Part shown: in pieces, positions 38,814 to 53,400 of the stretch
Numbering within the stretch: position 1 is the first letter of the stretch
How the letters are laid out: each line of letters opens with the position of its first letter
Assembly: GCF_000699445.3 (NCBI RefSeq)
Contig: NC_067195.1
Span: 67,514,591-67,578,590 of the forward strand
Source: Schistosoma haematobium
Taxonomy: Eukaryota; Platyhelminthes; Trematoda; Strigeidida; Schistosomatidae
Direction of reading: 5' to 3'
DNA: 64,000 nt
The notes under the pieces: generated by a model
Seen by the model: only the letters and a program-made list of their open reading frames with translations
Told to the model about the DNA's origin: nothing
Databases searched by the model: none
Program-made: the position numbers and the translations under genes

Positions 38814-38999
38814 CGAGAATAACTTAAGCATAGTAAATCATATCGGAGTATTCAATAGGTAAAATGAAAGCTTACAATAAAGGGAATATAAATATGCATT
38901 TAATATAGTTACTTAATAGTCATACAATAAGAATATATAAATAGATCCTAAGAGTTACCATTCACTTATTTTTCACCCAGACATAATATAAAGGTCAGG

Positions 39000-39360
39000 C
39001 ATTTGCTCGATATTGAAGATCCTGGGTTCAAATGTCTCGTGGGGTATCGCAGATATTGCTATAGCCCAAAGCCGCCAATCAGAAGCAGCGAATTATCGAT
39101 CGAACCAAGGACGCGTAAAACACGTGTGAGCAGCCTAGAGTTCTGATTGGTCCTGCTTTACGCCTAGACCAGCCAGTTAAGTCCAGAACACCAGTCTCAG
39201 CCTCTGTAATATGAATCCTTATATTTCAAACATACTGAGTTTATATACCAATCAAACAGACAACAACGTAGCATAAACTAGGAAAAAAACATTTGTACAA
39301 AACTTGGCCAAATGTGGTTGTGAATGTGTGAGGCAGTGTCTAATATACAAGATTGGTAAA
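39000..39360. repeat. Possible diverged LTR-like repeat
   Basis: Shares blocks with 34800-35120 and weakly (inverted) with 600-900; GC-richer than the flanks; no ORF. Confidence 0.3.
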
Positions 39361-39549
39361 ACGTATAATAATGGTTCATAGGTCAAAATAAAGCTTATAA
39401 CAAGATGAAGATGAATATGAATAGTTAAGTTATTTAACAATTACACGATAAAAATATACGTTTAGTATTGGTCCATAAAAGGATCCCAAAGTTACCATTC
39501 ATTATGTTTGTCGGGACTTAACAGATATACACTGTTAAGAATTTACATA

Positions 39550-39625
39550 CTAGAACAAAATTGTTGTCCAATGCTTCTAGATTTTCAGTAGTCGTCTAAC
39601 AGTGATCAATTCATGATCTTAACTA
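39550..39625 (+). mobile_element. HH-2 retroposon, diverged 3' remnant
   Basis: GTCCAATGCTTCTAGATTTTC then GTCTAACAGTGATCAATTCATGATC resembles the HH-2 3' end of the subgroup seen at 42840-42896. Confidence 0.5.
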
Positions 39626-40497
39626 AAAATTAGAAAGAAAATTTTTTAAAAAACAACCAATATCATGAAAATAATCATACATTCAAAACTATAGGAAGTT
39701 CACAAAAGCTTAAATAAAAATAAACTATAATAAATACTATAATCATTTCATTTACTTCTTATGATTGACCTCATTATATTATCACGATAGACTAACTAGA
39801 ATAATTTGTCGATATAGTTCGATGTATAGTTCCATTCTATAAACTATACTATTATACTATCATATTATAATTTAACACATTATACACCATTGAATTTTGA
39901 AATGTATATATTCTATAAGATTTCAAAATTCAAGTGAAATGACAATTTAACACAATGATATATTAGAACAATATATCAATGTATAAAATAAGTGAACTGT
40001 TTTACATATATTCTCTTGAGAATTCATAGTGAACAATTTTTTTTCTTTTTTTTGCAAAAAAGAAACTCAAGTATTTACGAGTACATTTAGGTTTAGTATG
40101 TAGTATAGAAATGAAAAGATAAAGGGAAAGAAGTATATGATAGTTTGTATTTTATATACATCAATTGCTTATGGTTTCTTAATTGTATTCTTGTAAAAAA
40201 AAATTTTGTTGTTGATATTTTCGATAGAAGTGGCATGAACTTTAAGTGTGTGTATGTGTGTATGTGTTTAGTGTTAGTGTTAAAATTCTGTTTAAGTAAA
40301 TTCGAAATGAGGATTAGTGTTATAAATCAAGTTAAACTGTAGTATAACAAAATGAATAGCCTCTTTTTTTTATACAAAATTCTTTATATTTCAAGTAATT
40401 CAAATTATATCATCCTAGTTTAAGAGCATACAGTTTTCTTTAATTGGTAATTTAATATTAAGATCATTTCATGGCTAACTTTTAATCTTAGCCATTT
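39626..40497. other. AT-rich intergenic stretch
   Basis: Nothing recognised. Confidence 0.4.
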
Positions 40498-40838
40498 TGG
40501 TAGAGGCAGACTACTTTGTTCAGATCCGCATGACTATCGTAACCAATGGTTGGAGACTCAGGGTGACATAGCTCAGAATCGATCAAAATAGCGTAGGTGT
40601 ATACACTGTCTGTCTTCTCCTAAACTATGAGATTAAAATTGCTTTATATCTTTTTTTCTACAAACTAATTCTTTCTTTCCGTACTACATCCTTATATGCA
40701 ATCTAATTTTTATATATTATTGCCATTGAATCAACTACTTCCATGAATTTTATGTTCATCTTGTTGTGCTAATGGGGTGTAGCAACTTAGACTGATGCAT
40801 ATGTGTGCGTGGTTCTACGTTGTAGCTGACTGACTGAC
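40498..40838 (+). repeat. Dispersed repeat family D, copy 2
   Basis: Ordered similarity to 20760-21118 and to the inverse of 55863-56116, ending in GACTGACTGACT. Confidence 0.55.
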
Positions 40839-41844
40839 TCATTAATTTACAGTTTAGTTGTCATTGGTTTGACTTGCACAACGATACTTTAATTAAAGCC
40901 AACTATTTGTACATTCACTTTTGGAATTCTTGATGAAACCAATATCTTTGCACTAATTACTATGAATTTTTTGATGGAGTTTCGTTCTATAAGCTAGTTT
41001 GATGATGGAGCTTTCATCGTATTTCCATCATAATCATCCACTTGAGCTATAAATCTTCCCCACTATATCAAAATGTTATGAATTTTATATTATGATAATC
41101 AAAATATTCAAGCAATTATATAAACAAATATTATGTAATTATATACATAGAATCCTTTTAATATACATTAACATCTTGATGTGTAATACGACCCACCTGA
41201 TTGAGTAATGTAATTTTTTTTTTTATTTTTCAGATAGCCTAAAGTATAGTTTTTGGCTAACCAAAAATGTATTAGAATGCCTTTCATCTTTAATTCATAT
41301 TTTATTCAAAAATGTAAGTGTCATAAGTTTGTTGATTATACATAGAGAATTTTCCAGCACAAACCATGTACTAGCTTTGATAGAATGTTTCAAACATATC
41401 TCTGATGCTAAAATAATCTTTAATAACTTATAACTAATGTTCATTTCGTGCGACTGTATTCGTGAATTGATACTACTTAAAAAGTACAATCAAGTTATTC
41501 CTTAAGTTCTACAATAACTTTAATTAGGAATAACTGACATGGCTGTTTGGGTGATATTCAGTTCTTAAAATGAATTAAACTTCTTTAAGGACTTCAAAAT
41601 AGTGCTTTATTATTATTTGAAACTATAACTATCAAAGTGGTTTTCAGAAATTATACAATAAAGGGAAACGTGTTTTATTTAGTTATTGTGAATAAACTTC
41701 GGCAAGTTAGATGGTATGAAACTAATCTTTTTCAAAATTATCAAGAATCATTTGATAAGACCAACTGAAGTTAATCTACTGTAAGCAGTTGAACAGATAA
41801 TAGTTAAGATGAGGCTAAAACTGGGTTTCTGTACACTTCTTGAC
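40839..41844. other. AT-rich intergenic stretch
   Basis: Nothing recognised. Confidence 0.4.
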
Positions 41845-42420
41845 CGATAATAAAGATGGATAGTGGCTAGCAGTGGAATACAAGACGCGCGTTTCATCCT
41901 ATCTGGGACTCGTTAGACGAATATACCTGCATCTCAGAGTTGATGTTCACCCTGGGACTTGAACCCAATACCGTTCGCTTCAAACTCCATCGCGTTATCC
42001 ACTTAACTACTGATTCCTGATAGGCATTAGTTTGTACAATAGGATTACGTTTAAATTCACTCGGTATTGCTTACTTAAATCATACCATTGATGTTTGGGA
42101 CTACAATTGATCAGTCACTTATTGGCATATGTGCATACTGTGCGTATTGCCGCAATATTACCTGGGTTCGAGTCCCATAGTGAACATCAACTCAGATACA
42201 GGTAAATACAGCTCGCGAGTCTTAAACAGGAAGAAACGTGCGTCCTGGATTCCACTGCTAGCCAATGTCCATTTTTGCATATAATACTTGTGAATTATGA
42301 CTATATCGGGGCAATACGCACAGTATGTACATATGTCAATAAGAGACTGATCAATTACATTCCTAAACATCAATGGGAAGATTCAAGTAAACAATACTAA
42401 GTGAATCCTTGATCGACAGT
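41845..42420. mobile_element. HH-1 fold-back copy (minus unit joined to plus unit)
   Basis: 41845-42160 is a whole HH-1 unit on the minus strand: hammerhead core CTAACGA (G5 lost), tRNA-like box, linker and the GACTGATCAATTG block. At 42161 it switches to plus strand inside the B-box (GGGTTCGAGTCC) and runs through a second hammerhead (core CTCGCGA, dead) and on into the next unit's first half to about 42420. The plus part thus crosses the ribozyme cleavage site uncut. Confidence 0.8.
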
Positions 42421-42727
42421 TTCCTTCCCGCACTTGTTTTACTCATCTCGTTAGAATACAATATACTGATTGACAAATGCATGTGTATGATTTTTGTACA
42501 GTTATACATTGCTTATTATTGTTTATCCATATTGTTTTGCCAAAAATTGGAAAATTGAAATAGTCTATCTAGTATACTAAGTATCTACCCTTCTATCAAA
42601 CTCAAACTGACGATTTTGCATAGTTTCAGTTTTATTACTTCCCTGTATTAATCCAGTCTTTTTATTACAGTATATTTCTACACCACTTTAGGTTTCATAA
42701 CATATATAATTATCGAGTTTAAATTAA

Positions 42728-42896
42728 TATTATGAATGAATCAGTGTTAAACCATCATTGAAAACCTGAAAACACTAGACGTCCATTTCATTCTTGTATG
42801 GATGCATACTTCTGAGGAGAATCAAACTATGACGAAACGGTCGTCTAGAAATTCTAGGTTTTCCATGATAGATTAACACTGATCCATTCATAATAT
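42728..42896. mobile_element. HH-2 hairpin derivative
   Basis: About 63-nt arms (42728-42790 and 42833-42896), both derived from the HH-2 3' end, enclose a short hammerhead remnant (CTGAGGA 42812-42818, GAAA 42833-42837 region, GTC 42843-42845) with stem II lost. Confidence 0.65.
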
Positions 42897-42969
42897 CAAT
42901 TGAAATTCAATGATCTCTACAACCTTATGTTGATATAATTATCGCTCTTTATATTGTTTCATAGTTACA

Positions 42970-43140
42970 TATATTCGAATCCCGCGGGGCGAGGGATTGT
43001 GGATGCGCACTGCTATTATTAGGAGTCCCATACTAGGATGAAACGGCCGTTCAGTGCTTTCAGGTTTTCCATGGTGGTCTAGCTTCAATTGACTCATGAT
43101 TTCAACCTGTGAAATTTCTAAAATCTCCACAAAACCCATT
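42970..43140 (+). mobile_element. HH-2 core-insertion subgroup, 3' part of first tandem unit
   Basis: Starts near the B-box (ATTCGAATCCC) and runs through the hammerhead (CTATTATTAGGA, five-base core insertion) and 3' end directly into the leader of the next unit. Confidence 0.75.
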
Positions 43141-43520
43141 CTGATAATAATCAACTGCTCACTATTGACTGACTTCAGGAAATACTCCTGGAGTTCTAGT
43201 GAGAAGCCGTTACCAGTGGAGTTCAACCAGGTCTGTTGTGAGATATCAGCTCACTGAAGACAATGGTGTACCGTGGCGCAACTTCGTGGATTGGTTGAAG
43301 TTAGACATTAACACCGTTAGATGTCGGCCGGCTCAATGGTCTAATGGCTAAGTGCTCGCACGCGAGACCAGTAGGTCCTGAGCTCGAATCCCGAGGGGTG
43401 TGGGACCGTGGATGCGCACTGCTGTCATTAGGAGTCTCATACTAGGACGAAACGGCCGTCCAATGCTTCCAGGCTTTGCATGGTGGTCTAGCTTCAATTG
43501 ACTCATGATTTCCACTTGTG
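43141..43520 (+). mobile_element. HH-2 core-insertion subgroup, second tandem unit
   Basis: Complete unit: leader from ATTCTGATAATAATCAAC, tRNA-like segment (GGTCTAATGGCTAAGTGC; B-box AGCTCGAATCC), hammerhead with CTGTCATTAGGA, 3' end ACTCATGATTTCC. Head to tail with the preceding partial unit. Confidence 0.8.
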
Positions 43521-44124
43521 ATATATTCATTTGTTTAAATCGTATCTTCTAAGATTTCATTAAACAGTACTTATTAGAATATATTTTATATGAATAATTT
43601 ACTTTATTCCTAATGATGAAAGAATAGCTGTAATGTATACAATAGATTGAAATATCGTTAAAAAACATTACACTATAAAAGATTTAAATAAATCCATCCT
43701 GATGAATCTTTCTATACTTCATTAAAACAATGAACAGTTTCAAAAAACAAAAAAAATTTATGAATTACAAATGAAGACAATACAAAAATGAATAAAAACA
43801 AATACATAGAAAAGAATTATTCACAAATGAAAATTTTAGGCGGGAATTTTTTACATTCAAATTAAATTGTACAAAAACAAAAAAGTTTCATTTCAATAAT
43901 AACGATGTAACACATTATAAAAGTATCAATGATTTTATTAATGAATTATCATTAGAGTTATTGTTATGATTCACTAACGTTGAGGATTCTTTTAAACAGT
44001 CTTTGTTAGTTAGTCAGCTAGTTACTTAGTTAGTTATAATTTATCATTTGAATATATGAATTGAAATTATTGAATTATTAGTCATTGTTCGAATACAAAA
44101 GTATAATGTACATTTTAAACTGTT
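43521..44124. other. AT-rich stretch downstream of the cadherin-like gene
   Basis: Probably includes the 3' UTR and poly(A) site of the gene at 44125. Several AATAAA-complement strings (TTTATT) occur, for example near 44055 and 43930, but the true site cannot be chosen. Confidence 0.35.
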
Positions 44125-44441
44125 TTATTTGTTTAAAGTATTCAGTTTTCCATTGGCTATGGGTTGTTTTATTGATTGTTGAACATTTTCTATATTAAGA
44201 TCTCCATCATCACCAATATAATCATCATAAGATGTTGATACAACAGGTTCAGTTGGACAGAATTCTGGTGGAGGTCTACCATCATATCCTTCATATCCAT
44301 ATTCTAATACTTGATCTAATCTTATTGCAGGATTTGGTTGACGATCAAATGACTCCCATGGTGGTATATCTGTAGTTTTTTGTCCATAGGCTCGAGCAGT
44401 AACACTAGGAAATGTTTGTATATCTATACTTCCATTTGTGT
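44125..44441 (-). CDS. Cadherin-like gene, last coding exon (tail end and stop)
   Basis: Acceptor TTTTGCAG precedes 44441; stop at 44125-44127. Encodes DTNGSIDIQTFPS, then TDIPPWESF, LEYGYEGYDGRPPPEF and DDYIGDDGDLNIENV. Rich in Pro, Asp and Tyr, as expected of a cytoplasmic binding tail. It lacks the serine-rich SLSSL stretch normal between the two motifs in fly and vertebrate cadherins. Confidence 0.8.
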
Positions 44442-47400
44442 CTGCAAAATAAATCGTAAAATAATTCAACATGTTATTTTATCATAAATAATAAACTGTT
44501 CAATTAGGCTTCATTTGTTGAAAATATAATATGTTCATTATTATAAATGACCTACATTCAACCTAAGATAAGTTGAGGGAAACAATTTTTTTAAAAAACA
44601 AAGTACTAACAATGTATACCATTGTGATACTTCTGATTTTGTTGAATAAATATTTCATATGATTCGCGACGTGAAACGTTCTATGTCTGTTTGATGGATA
44701 CATTATATATTACTGAATACTCATCTACATTTTCACCCAAATCTTTCCTACAATCACGTATACTATTGTATTTCGCGTATAAATATTTGCATCAAATCAT
44801 GAAATATTGGTAAACAAACATGTCTAATGGGTTTACAAATTTATATAGATATGATTAATTCATCCAACTAAAGATTATACAACTTTCATTTTATATTTTG
44901 AAATTAATGAGTAAAAACACTGAAATACAGTAATTTGCTAAGTTACGAAACTTCATGAAACACTACGTAAACGCTACTGTACTAGTAGATTTCAATCGGG
45001 TATGTTGTGAGATAGTAACTCACTGATGACAATGGTGGACGACGGTGCAATTTCGTGGATTAGTTGAAGTTAGACATTAACACCATTGGATGCCAGATCA
45101 CTGGTCTGGTGATTGAGCGTTCACACACGAGACCGGTAGGTCCTGGGTTCGAATCACGAAAAGCGGAATTGTGGATGCGCACTCTTGAGAATTCCCATAC
45201 TAGGACGAAACGGCCTTCCAGTGCTTCCAGGTTTTTCATGGTGATCTAGCTTTGACTGACTCACGAATTCAACTATTAAATTACTACTCTATTTGAAATT
45301 TTAACAAAATTCAGATTTATTATTCAATATCAATTTGAAAAATGCATTTGAATTAGCTTTATTTTATATTTCTACCATTCACAACACACGATATCTGATT
45401 TAACAATTTCGGTAATTTAATAATTTTATTCGTAAAGTCAGCTTTTCAACATTCATTGAAAAATTGTTGTGTCTTTCATTATAAACAAACAGTGATTGCT
45501 AAAAAATGCTTGAGTTAAAACGACTATATACAAAACTAAAAGGAAGTTAAGTAGTTGAATTCATGATTCGATCTCAACTAGACCACCATTGAAAACCTGT
45601 GAGCACTGGATGGTCGTTTTGTCCCAGTGTGGAGCTCCTCAACAGTGATCATCCGCGATCCCGCACACAAGACTCAAACCCAAGATCTTCGGTCTTGCGC
45701 GCGGCCGCTTGACCACTAGACCACTGAGCCGGTATCCAACGGTGTTAATGTCTACTTCCAACCAATCCGTGATCGTGCACAATACTTCATTCATTGTCTG
45801 AGTTGGATAATTGTCTCCAGCCGACACAGATTGGACTCCACTGAGAAACATAAACTCACGTCGATTAAGGTTATGCATTTTGAAAGCCTATTCATGTAAA
45901 TTTGCATTAAAATATTGTGATACACTCTCTATGTTGTTTATTTACCTGATTTTCTACTTGTTGGTAAGTAACCATTACTCTGATAGGAGCCATTAGTTGT
46001 AAGTTGATACGGGTTAGAATTAATATTTCCTTTTAACACTGAATAATCAATCGGTCCATGGAAATCTTTCTCACCTTAAATGCATTTAGAATTATAAACA
46101 ATGAAAGTACAATGAAACAATAAATATAAAAGAAAAATTTGTAGAATTTTTATTGGAACTCATTTGACTAAAGATTAAATAGGTGCTACTCAATACCTTT
46201 TAAGAAACGTTTTCAACGAATTCATGTTATAATAGTTACTTTATTTAAATAAGAAAGTGTTGTTATTTATAATCGAACATTTAACTGATGGTAACAGCAA
46301 ATATTTAAACTCCGTTTCCGTTATCTAACATTGATGCCAACTTGATAAATTTCAAATGGTTGTTAATCATAGCTCCGTTTGACCGGATTTTTTTATTCAT
46401 AACCATCTTGATTACAAGTTAACTGCCTAAGAAATCACATTAATCTTCTACAAATGCAGGAAGTAAATGTCTCCGTCACGAGAAAAGGTTTGAATAAGAG
46501 TGATTATTGAACAACATTTGACGTCAGTCGGACATAAATCAAGTTGAAAAACGGATAGGTTAATTTAATTCACTATAGTCATGTCATTATTAATAGATCT
46601 GATAATCACTGTCTAAATGCAAATGACTGGAATGTAATATGTTTAAAAAACTGGTTGCATATATCTTGACTGTTTTCATTCACCGTCTTTAAGTTTTTAC
46701 TTTAAACTATTTCAGAACATAACTTCAGTTCTCAAATATTGGTTAGTTGGATCGCCCATTAATGTTCAGATCTACAATCGACCAGTCTTTTTCGGCATAT
46801 ATGTATGAAACTGATCAACTGTAGTCCTAAACATCAGTGGTAAGATTCACACGATCATTACGTATGAATTGATATCGAGATCGCCCTCACTTTATAGTCA
46901 GGTGATTATCAAGACTTAGTAGCTATGTGAATAACACAGCGGTGTTTGAAGCGAAAGGTAGTCTATTCAAGTCCTAGAGTGAACACCAACTCGGATCCAA
47001 GTACATCCAACTGGCGAGTTCCAAGCAAGATAAAACACGCGTCTTAAATTCCACTGTTAGCCATCATCCTTCTTTGCTTAAAATATTTTAAAACTTCTAT
47101 CTCATGGTTTCATTTGTCATGTTAAAACTATATTCACTTATTTTCATTCGTTTCATATTACGATTGGCTTTTTTAACTGTACAAATCAACATAAAGTGTG
47201 TTATCCGGTTCCAAAGCACATTTATTCAGGGTTTCATAGCTTCTATGACTATCGAAAATTAATCATCAAAAGCTTGACAAAAAAATATTTAAACTGTAAC
47301 CATTATACAAAGAATATTCTAAAAATTGTACTGATCAAAAAACAAACTTTTTCAGCGTATTTACAGGAGTTCGCTACAAAATAATGTTACCAAAAAATAA

Positions 47401-50400
47401 ATTCTGAAAACAAAAACTTATAAATATATTACCTGTACTCCATGGATCATTCATCTGAGTATCTATACCCAACTTTTGATCACTCAGTTCATTGTTAAAA
47501 TCAATTAAATTAGATTTCTTCTTCTCACGACGTTTGCGACAACAGATAATTAAAAAAATTGTTGCCAACACTAAATGAATTAAGAATAAATAAAAAAATA
47601 ATATGATGATTTTTGTACTAGAGATTATAACAACTCTCCTAAAAATTAATTTCCATCATAGTTAAATTTTGCTTGAACCCTTTTATTAACTTACTTAACA
47701 AACAATGTTATTCATATAGTAACAATTTGCATATTTCCTTGTACTATTATGATCACTATCTTGTCCGTATCAACGTGTACGCTTGATAACATATGACAGC
47801 ATACTCACATATCTCTAGCTAAAATGTAAATCGCTCTTTTCCATGTATATATGTACTCGAATCCTGTTATTAGCCCTTACCTTGCCTAGCTGCGCCTTAT
47901 TCGATTTGACTATAAGTCTACCTCTGTATTCTCTTCCAAACACACATTCACCTATCTACTTCAATTTCGCTTTATATGCTTATAACTATGTTATCTGTGC
48001 TATCCGTAAATAAACTATAGTTGCTGCTTCTTATTGCCTTCTGATTTCAAACACTGTTGAGATTTATAATGATAACAGTTACCAAGTTGATTGATTAACA
48101 AAGTAAAACCACTACAGAATAATTTTTTCAGATGTACTTTTATGCATCTGATGTAAGTTTATTATTTGGATTTTTTTAATATATCAGTTGAGAAACCACT
48201 TCAAACACATATACCAATAACAGACTGATCAATTGCAGTCTTAAACCTCAATAGGAAGATACAAGACAAACAATACCAAGTCAATTAAACTCCTTAGATT
48301 ATTATATCTAAATATATATATAACTTATAAACTACATTTTTTTAAAAAAAGGTATAGGATATTTCCACATAATCACCTTGGTTACTTAATCATATTTTCT
48401 ATAAATTCTTAATCAATTATAAACTTATTACAAGCTTAATTAATTTTTGAACAGATTTACAAATATGACTCGAAAAATTAAAAAAAAAACAAATCTAGTT
48501 AATAAATATAAACTGTAATTCCTTTTAACCTTAGTTAAGAAGAAAAAAAAAGAATTCCCGTACAGAATAAGTAACATTCATCATAATGTAAAGAATCATT
48601 TATATCATCTTACTATTATTCCATAAATCAAAAATATCATGACTTTTGTGTGTGTGTGTGTTTGTTTGTTACGAATTTCAAAAGACTTATGAATAAGTAA
48701 TTCTTATGAATTCTGCCGAAGAAGTTTAAACAGCATATGCAAATGAATTTAATATTATAGAATAAAAGAATCATAAAGGGTCTACTATTAATGTTTTAAG
48801 ATTTTATGACAATCTTTTTGTCTAGGTGGCGTGATTACGTATTATATATATATATATATATATATATGTCGGATAAATTGAAGCAGTTCACAAGTACCGA
48901 CGTAAATACATGTTTGATTAAAGAAAAAAATACTTCGTGACTCACATATCGCTAACAGTAGTAGGACAACAAATAAAATCCACCACCAACTTAGACCAGC
49001 TATATTTACGCTTGAAACTTGGTTACATAATGGTCCAGTCCAGATCCCATAACAAATACATGTAAAATTACTAGCACCATTAAGTACATGACATTCACCA
49101 TTAACACATGGGTTTGGATAACATTGTGATGGAACACATTTACCCTTGTCATCTTTAACTGTGTTATTCAAGCATCTAGGAAAAAAATTTTGAAATTTCA
49201 TCAATGGAATCATTTTTTTTCATTAATTCATCATTAGTAAACTTAGTACCAATTCTGTTTTGTACTGTTCAACGAAAAAGTAACGTTCCGAATACAAGCG
49301 CATTAAAATGTTATAATTACAAATTTCTTATGTAATTCAATGTTGAAAAACAAAATTAATGTTTTAATGAAACTCAACATTTGATTATTGATGAAATTCC
49401 GTGTTTTATTAATTAACTTTATTGATTATGGTATAATGAGTTGATACAAGCAAGTTACTTAGTTGAATATACTTTTAGAAATGTTTACTTATCCCATTTG
49501 GGTACTGAAACTAATGTACTTGATTGTATTATTGTAATTATCATATTAGCTGAGCCCGATCGATGAAAAAGATAGAAAAATGTTTCAAATCATTAATGGT
49601 TGCGAATTTTTTCACTGCAGCCAACTGATATGCGGATATATATTCAGTTATATAATCATACATTACGGCTACTATGAAGCTAAAAACAAATCATCTTGTT
49701 CCTCTTTTAAGGTTACTCTGAATGACTGAATTTTCAAATCATTTCACAGTGTATCATTATCAGATTCATTGTACCCCATTAGTCTTAAACATCTGACTAT
49801 AGTTATCGAAAGTCTATGTCAATAATTGTATTAACCTAACATCACCGTATACCAGTAAAGCGATTGAGAGTTATCAAATGAAATTACAACTAAGACATTT
49901 ATCGTAACACTGAAAAACGTATTTAAATCATATTACATAAGTGAAAATAAACTCGGAATAGTAAAAGCCCATGAAATTTACAAATTATAGGTATGAAAAT
50001 TCCGTTCATATAAATAGTATATTTTCAACGTATTCTTAGCCGAATTCTAAATTCACCAAAGAAAGATGGTTAATATTAAAAAACGACAGTTTTGTTATAG
50101 CAGTGCACTTAATTGGACATTGCACAATTAATTAGCTTACAAATAATAACTGACATCACCTAGAAACTTACTCGCATCGATAACTTCTCCATTCCTCTAT
50201 ACAAGAAGCGGTAATATCACAAAGACTTTTTGAACTATTACAAAACCCAGGACCACTTGAACAACCTGACTGTCTGCCAACTGTACCCCAGTCTGTATAC
50301 CGTTGAAATGATGGGTTACTAATGATTTCCAATGGATAATCTTGTTCAAAATCAGGCCATATATTACGGAAATCGATCCAAGCATCATCCAGACATGCTA

Positions 50401-53400
50401 TAAATAGATAAAGGATAATAAACGATTCACTATAAACTAATGAGTGATTTCTGATCGTTTTGTAGGTATGCAGTAAAATACAACTTAATTTCTTTTGTGC
50501 CAGATGAGTACGAAGTAGGAAACTAGCGGGACAGTGCGCGAAAAACAATTATTAACAATCAATATTGATATCGAACATTTATGGTGACAGTCTGATTCTT
50601 AGTTTATAGCACACACTCCCTTTAGTTAAAAGATAGATAGAAACTGGAATGCCCAAAAAAGCTGTTTTGTTTTATTGCATTACCTCTCGTCAGTAAACAT
50701 CTACGACACTGACAGAGATCGAATCCAGAACATTCAGGTTTTCGGATTGGGCGTTTTCTATGAAACCTGAAGATCTGTAGGTCAATGTCATGCGAATTCA
50801 TGAGTCCAATTTTCTGAAGCGTTATATACCAGAGTAAAGCAGGTGTCCAGTGCTTTCTGGTCTTCGACGACTGTCTAGTTACATTCAATCCATAATGTAA
50901 TGACAACCAATTTGAATTCACAGGCTTGTGGTATAACTTGTTATGCTATTCAAACAAGTTGCTGTTTTAGTCCTCTTAATATTTAACTTACCAAAGATCA
51001 AAACAAATTAACTCGCAACATATACGACTGAAATTTATTCAGACAAGCAAATTTGGTCATAATTACTTAAATGAATAATCATGGCAATCTCTTATCATAA
51101 TAAATGGTTATGTTGATCTTGAGATATATTATTGATAGATATAGTGTAAATTGGGGAATGAAATGACAATAGTTGGGTAATTTTGTTGTGAAGATATCTT
51201 ACCTTCCAATATTAAACTGCTAAACTTAGTAGATTTGGGAAATCATTTGGTTTTTTTATAAGTGGACGTCATGTAGTTCACAAAATAGATATTGCTGACT
51301 AAACTGTTAAAGGGTCAAATTAAATTATTAGTGACCTCTGAGTCACTAAATCAACACTTAACTTTCCATAACTTTCTACATAAAGTCAGGCCAACACCCT
51401 TAGGTTGATAATTGTATTACATAATGAGTTATCAAATCTGACGCTTAGTGAAAAATTTTAAGTTAATTACAGTGATTTTCTCACCATGGTATTTTGTTTA
51501 AAAAACTTTCTGATACCTCGAAAGTATACGTCTTTAAATTTCTACCACCAACTACGCAACCAACATTCATTTCATCAAGTTTTGTATATCTTGTAAACTA
51601 ATACGTCCTTACAGATCACAAATACACATCAATTAGTTTATGAAAAACGTTTATGAAACTTACTGTCTTTAGCTCCGTTTGCAATAATTATATCAACTGA
51701 ACCTCTTGAAATTGATTTCTCTGGAAAATATCTTGAATCATAATATATTTTATCTAGTTCATCGACCTGAAAATCTAAAAATCTTTTTAAAGAAAAAATG
51801 TTTCAAGTCTTGATAAAGGTCATTGGTTGCTAATTGAATCAAAATAAATATCCGTTAAACAATGATTCTACAAAAGGGTCTAGGGTTTCCTGTCAACTAC
51901 CTCCAACCACCATCTAATTTGTTACTATCATAACTTGCAAATAGTTTATGTTTACTTCAAAGTTTTAACATCCTTAAATTCTTGGAAACTTGACTAGTAA
52001 GAATTAATGAATTAACTTATTTGTTTAACAACTAAACGAACCTAATTGCACAAGTATGTGAAAAAGTTATTACAGATTATCATTATTATTATTAGTATTA
52101 TTATTACAACAATGAATACTCTATATCATTTATTATGATGGTAGTAGAAGCTTTTAAATCTTCCTGTTGTACAATATACTGAATTCCATGAATATCTGTT
52201 TGTTTGTTCTTTTTGCTTTTTAAATATCTTATTGTTCAAATCTTCCATAATAAATCAAGAAGCTTTATATCGATTCTGTGTCTTCATTACGAAAACTTTA
52301 TTTATTATAGATTTGAGAATATTCTTAGTTTAGAGAAAACTCTTTGAAAAAGGCCGATGACTTTCTGATACTTTATTACCTCAACTTTTAATAACATATG
52401 TTTCTCAGAAAAATCATTGATTTCGGATGAAATTTTCTCTAGATTAATCATGATATTATACATAACTAGATTTCGAAATAAAGAATGTTTAAGTGAACAA
52501 TTATTTGAAATAACTTTGTTATCAGGCTTTACAGTTATGAGTCCATAAATATTGTGTTATTTTACAAAGACCTCCTGTGGAGTTAGTTAGATTGATCATA
52601 CGCTGAAAGCTTTATCCTTGTGTACCTGTGAACATGTACCACCATAGTCGCAAATGGAAGTTACCAAGCATATTAACAGCCCCATCCGTTCTCATTTGAT
52701 AGATAGTGGGCATTATATTGAAATAAATGAAGCCTTCTCTGTTTGATATCAAGTTCCAAGTATATATCTAAAGGAGCTAGATTACAATTCTTTTACACAG
52801 TCTGGATTACCTCCAAATAGCTCAACTTATGTTTCGAAAAGAGGTATGTTAAACCTTGGTCCATAACTGGATGACTAGACATCTAAACTGGATATTATAA
52901 ACCTCTCATTCTCTCGATCTTTTCTGCATTTATACCATTCTCAGTCTACACATTCATCTTTTCCAATTCACACGAATCCTTATCATGAATACCTTGACAG
53001 TATCTCTCTTAATACATATTATATTTACACAAAATTACCAAGACAAAGTTCTCTTACTTCGCATTATATTAACCTTATTTTATTACTATTATACTGGTTA
53101 AAAAATAGACACATTGTGACGAATCATTCTGACCTTTAATAAACAACCTTCCTAATATACAAGTGACACATTTTTCAAGTATTTATGACGTAACGGATGT
53201 GAAAAATCACCATTTTTAACATATAACGTTATAATCATGAACCGATCAATGTTAGACTACCATTGAAAACCTGGATACAGTGGACGGCCGTTGTTCCCTA
53301 GTACGAGACTCCTCAGTAGTGAGCATCCACGATCTCGCAAGCATGACTTAAACCCATGACCAATAGTCAGTTCATTATCTTAATTATGTTCAACACTTTC

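Noticed and set aside
45064..45249. Small ORFs crossing HH-2 copies (also at 12843, 55187, 43348 and 6325)
   Set aside because: They translate the tRNA-like and ribozyme sequence, recur in any orientation and are not conserved as protein.
50622..50921. 99-codon minus-strand frame as an extra exon of the cadherin-like gene
   Set aside because: It lies in an intron over a diverged HH-2 copy, and the flanking exons already join in frame without it.
51664..51766. Shorter LamG exon using the AG next to GTCGATG
   Set aside because: It breaks the frame with the upstream exon; the AG before 51782 restores phase and LamG spacing.
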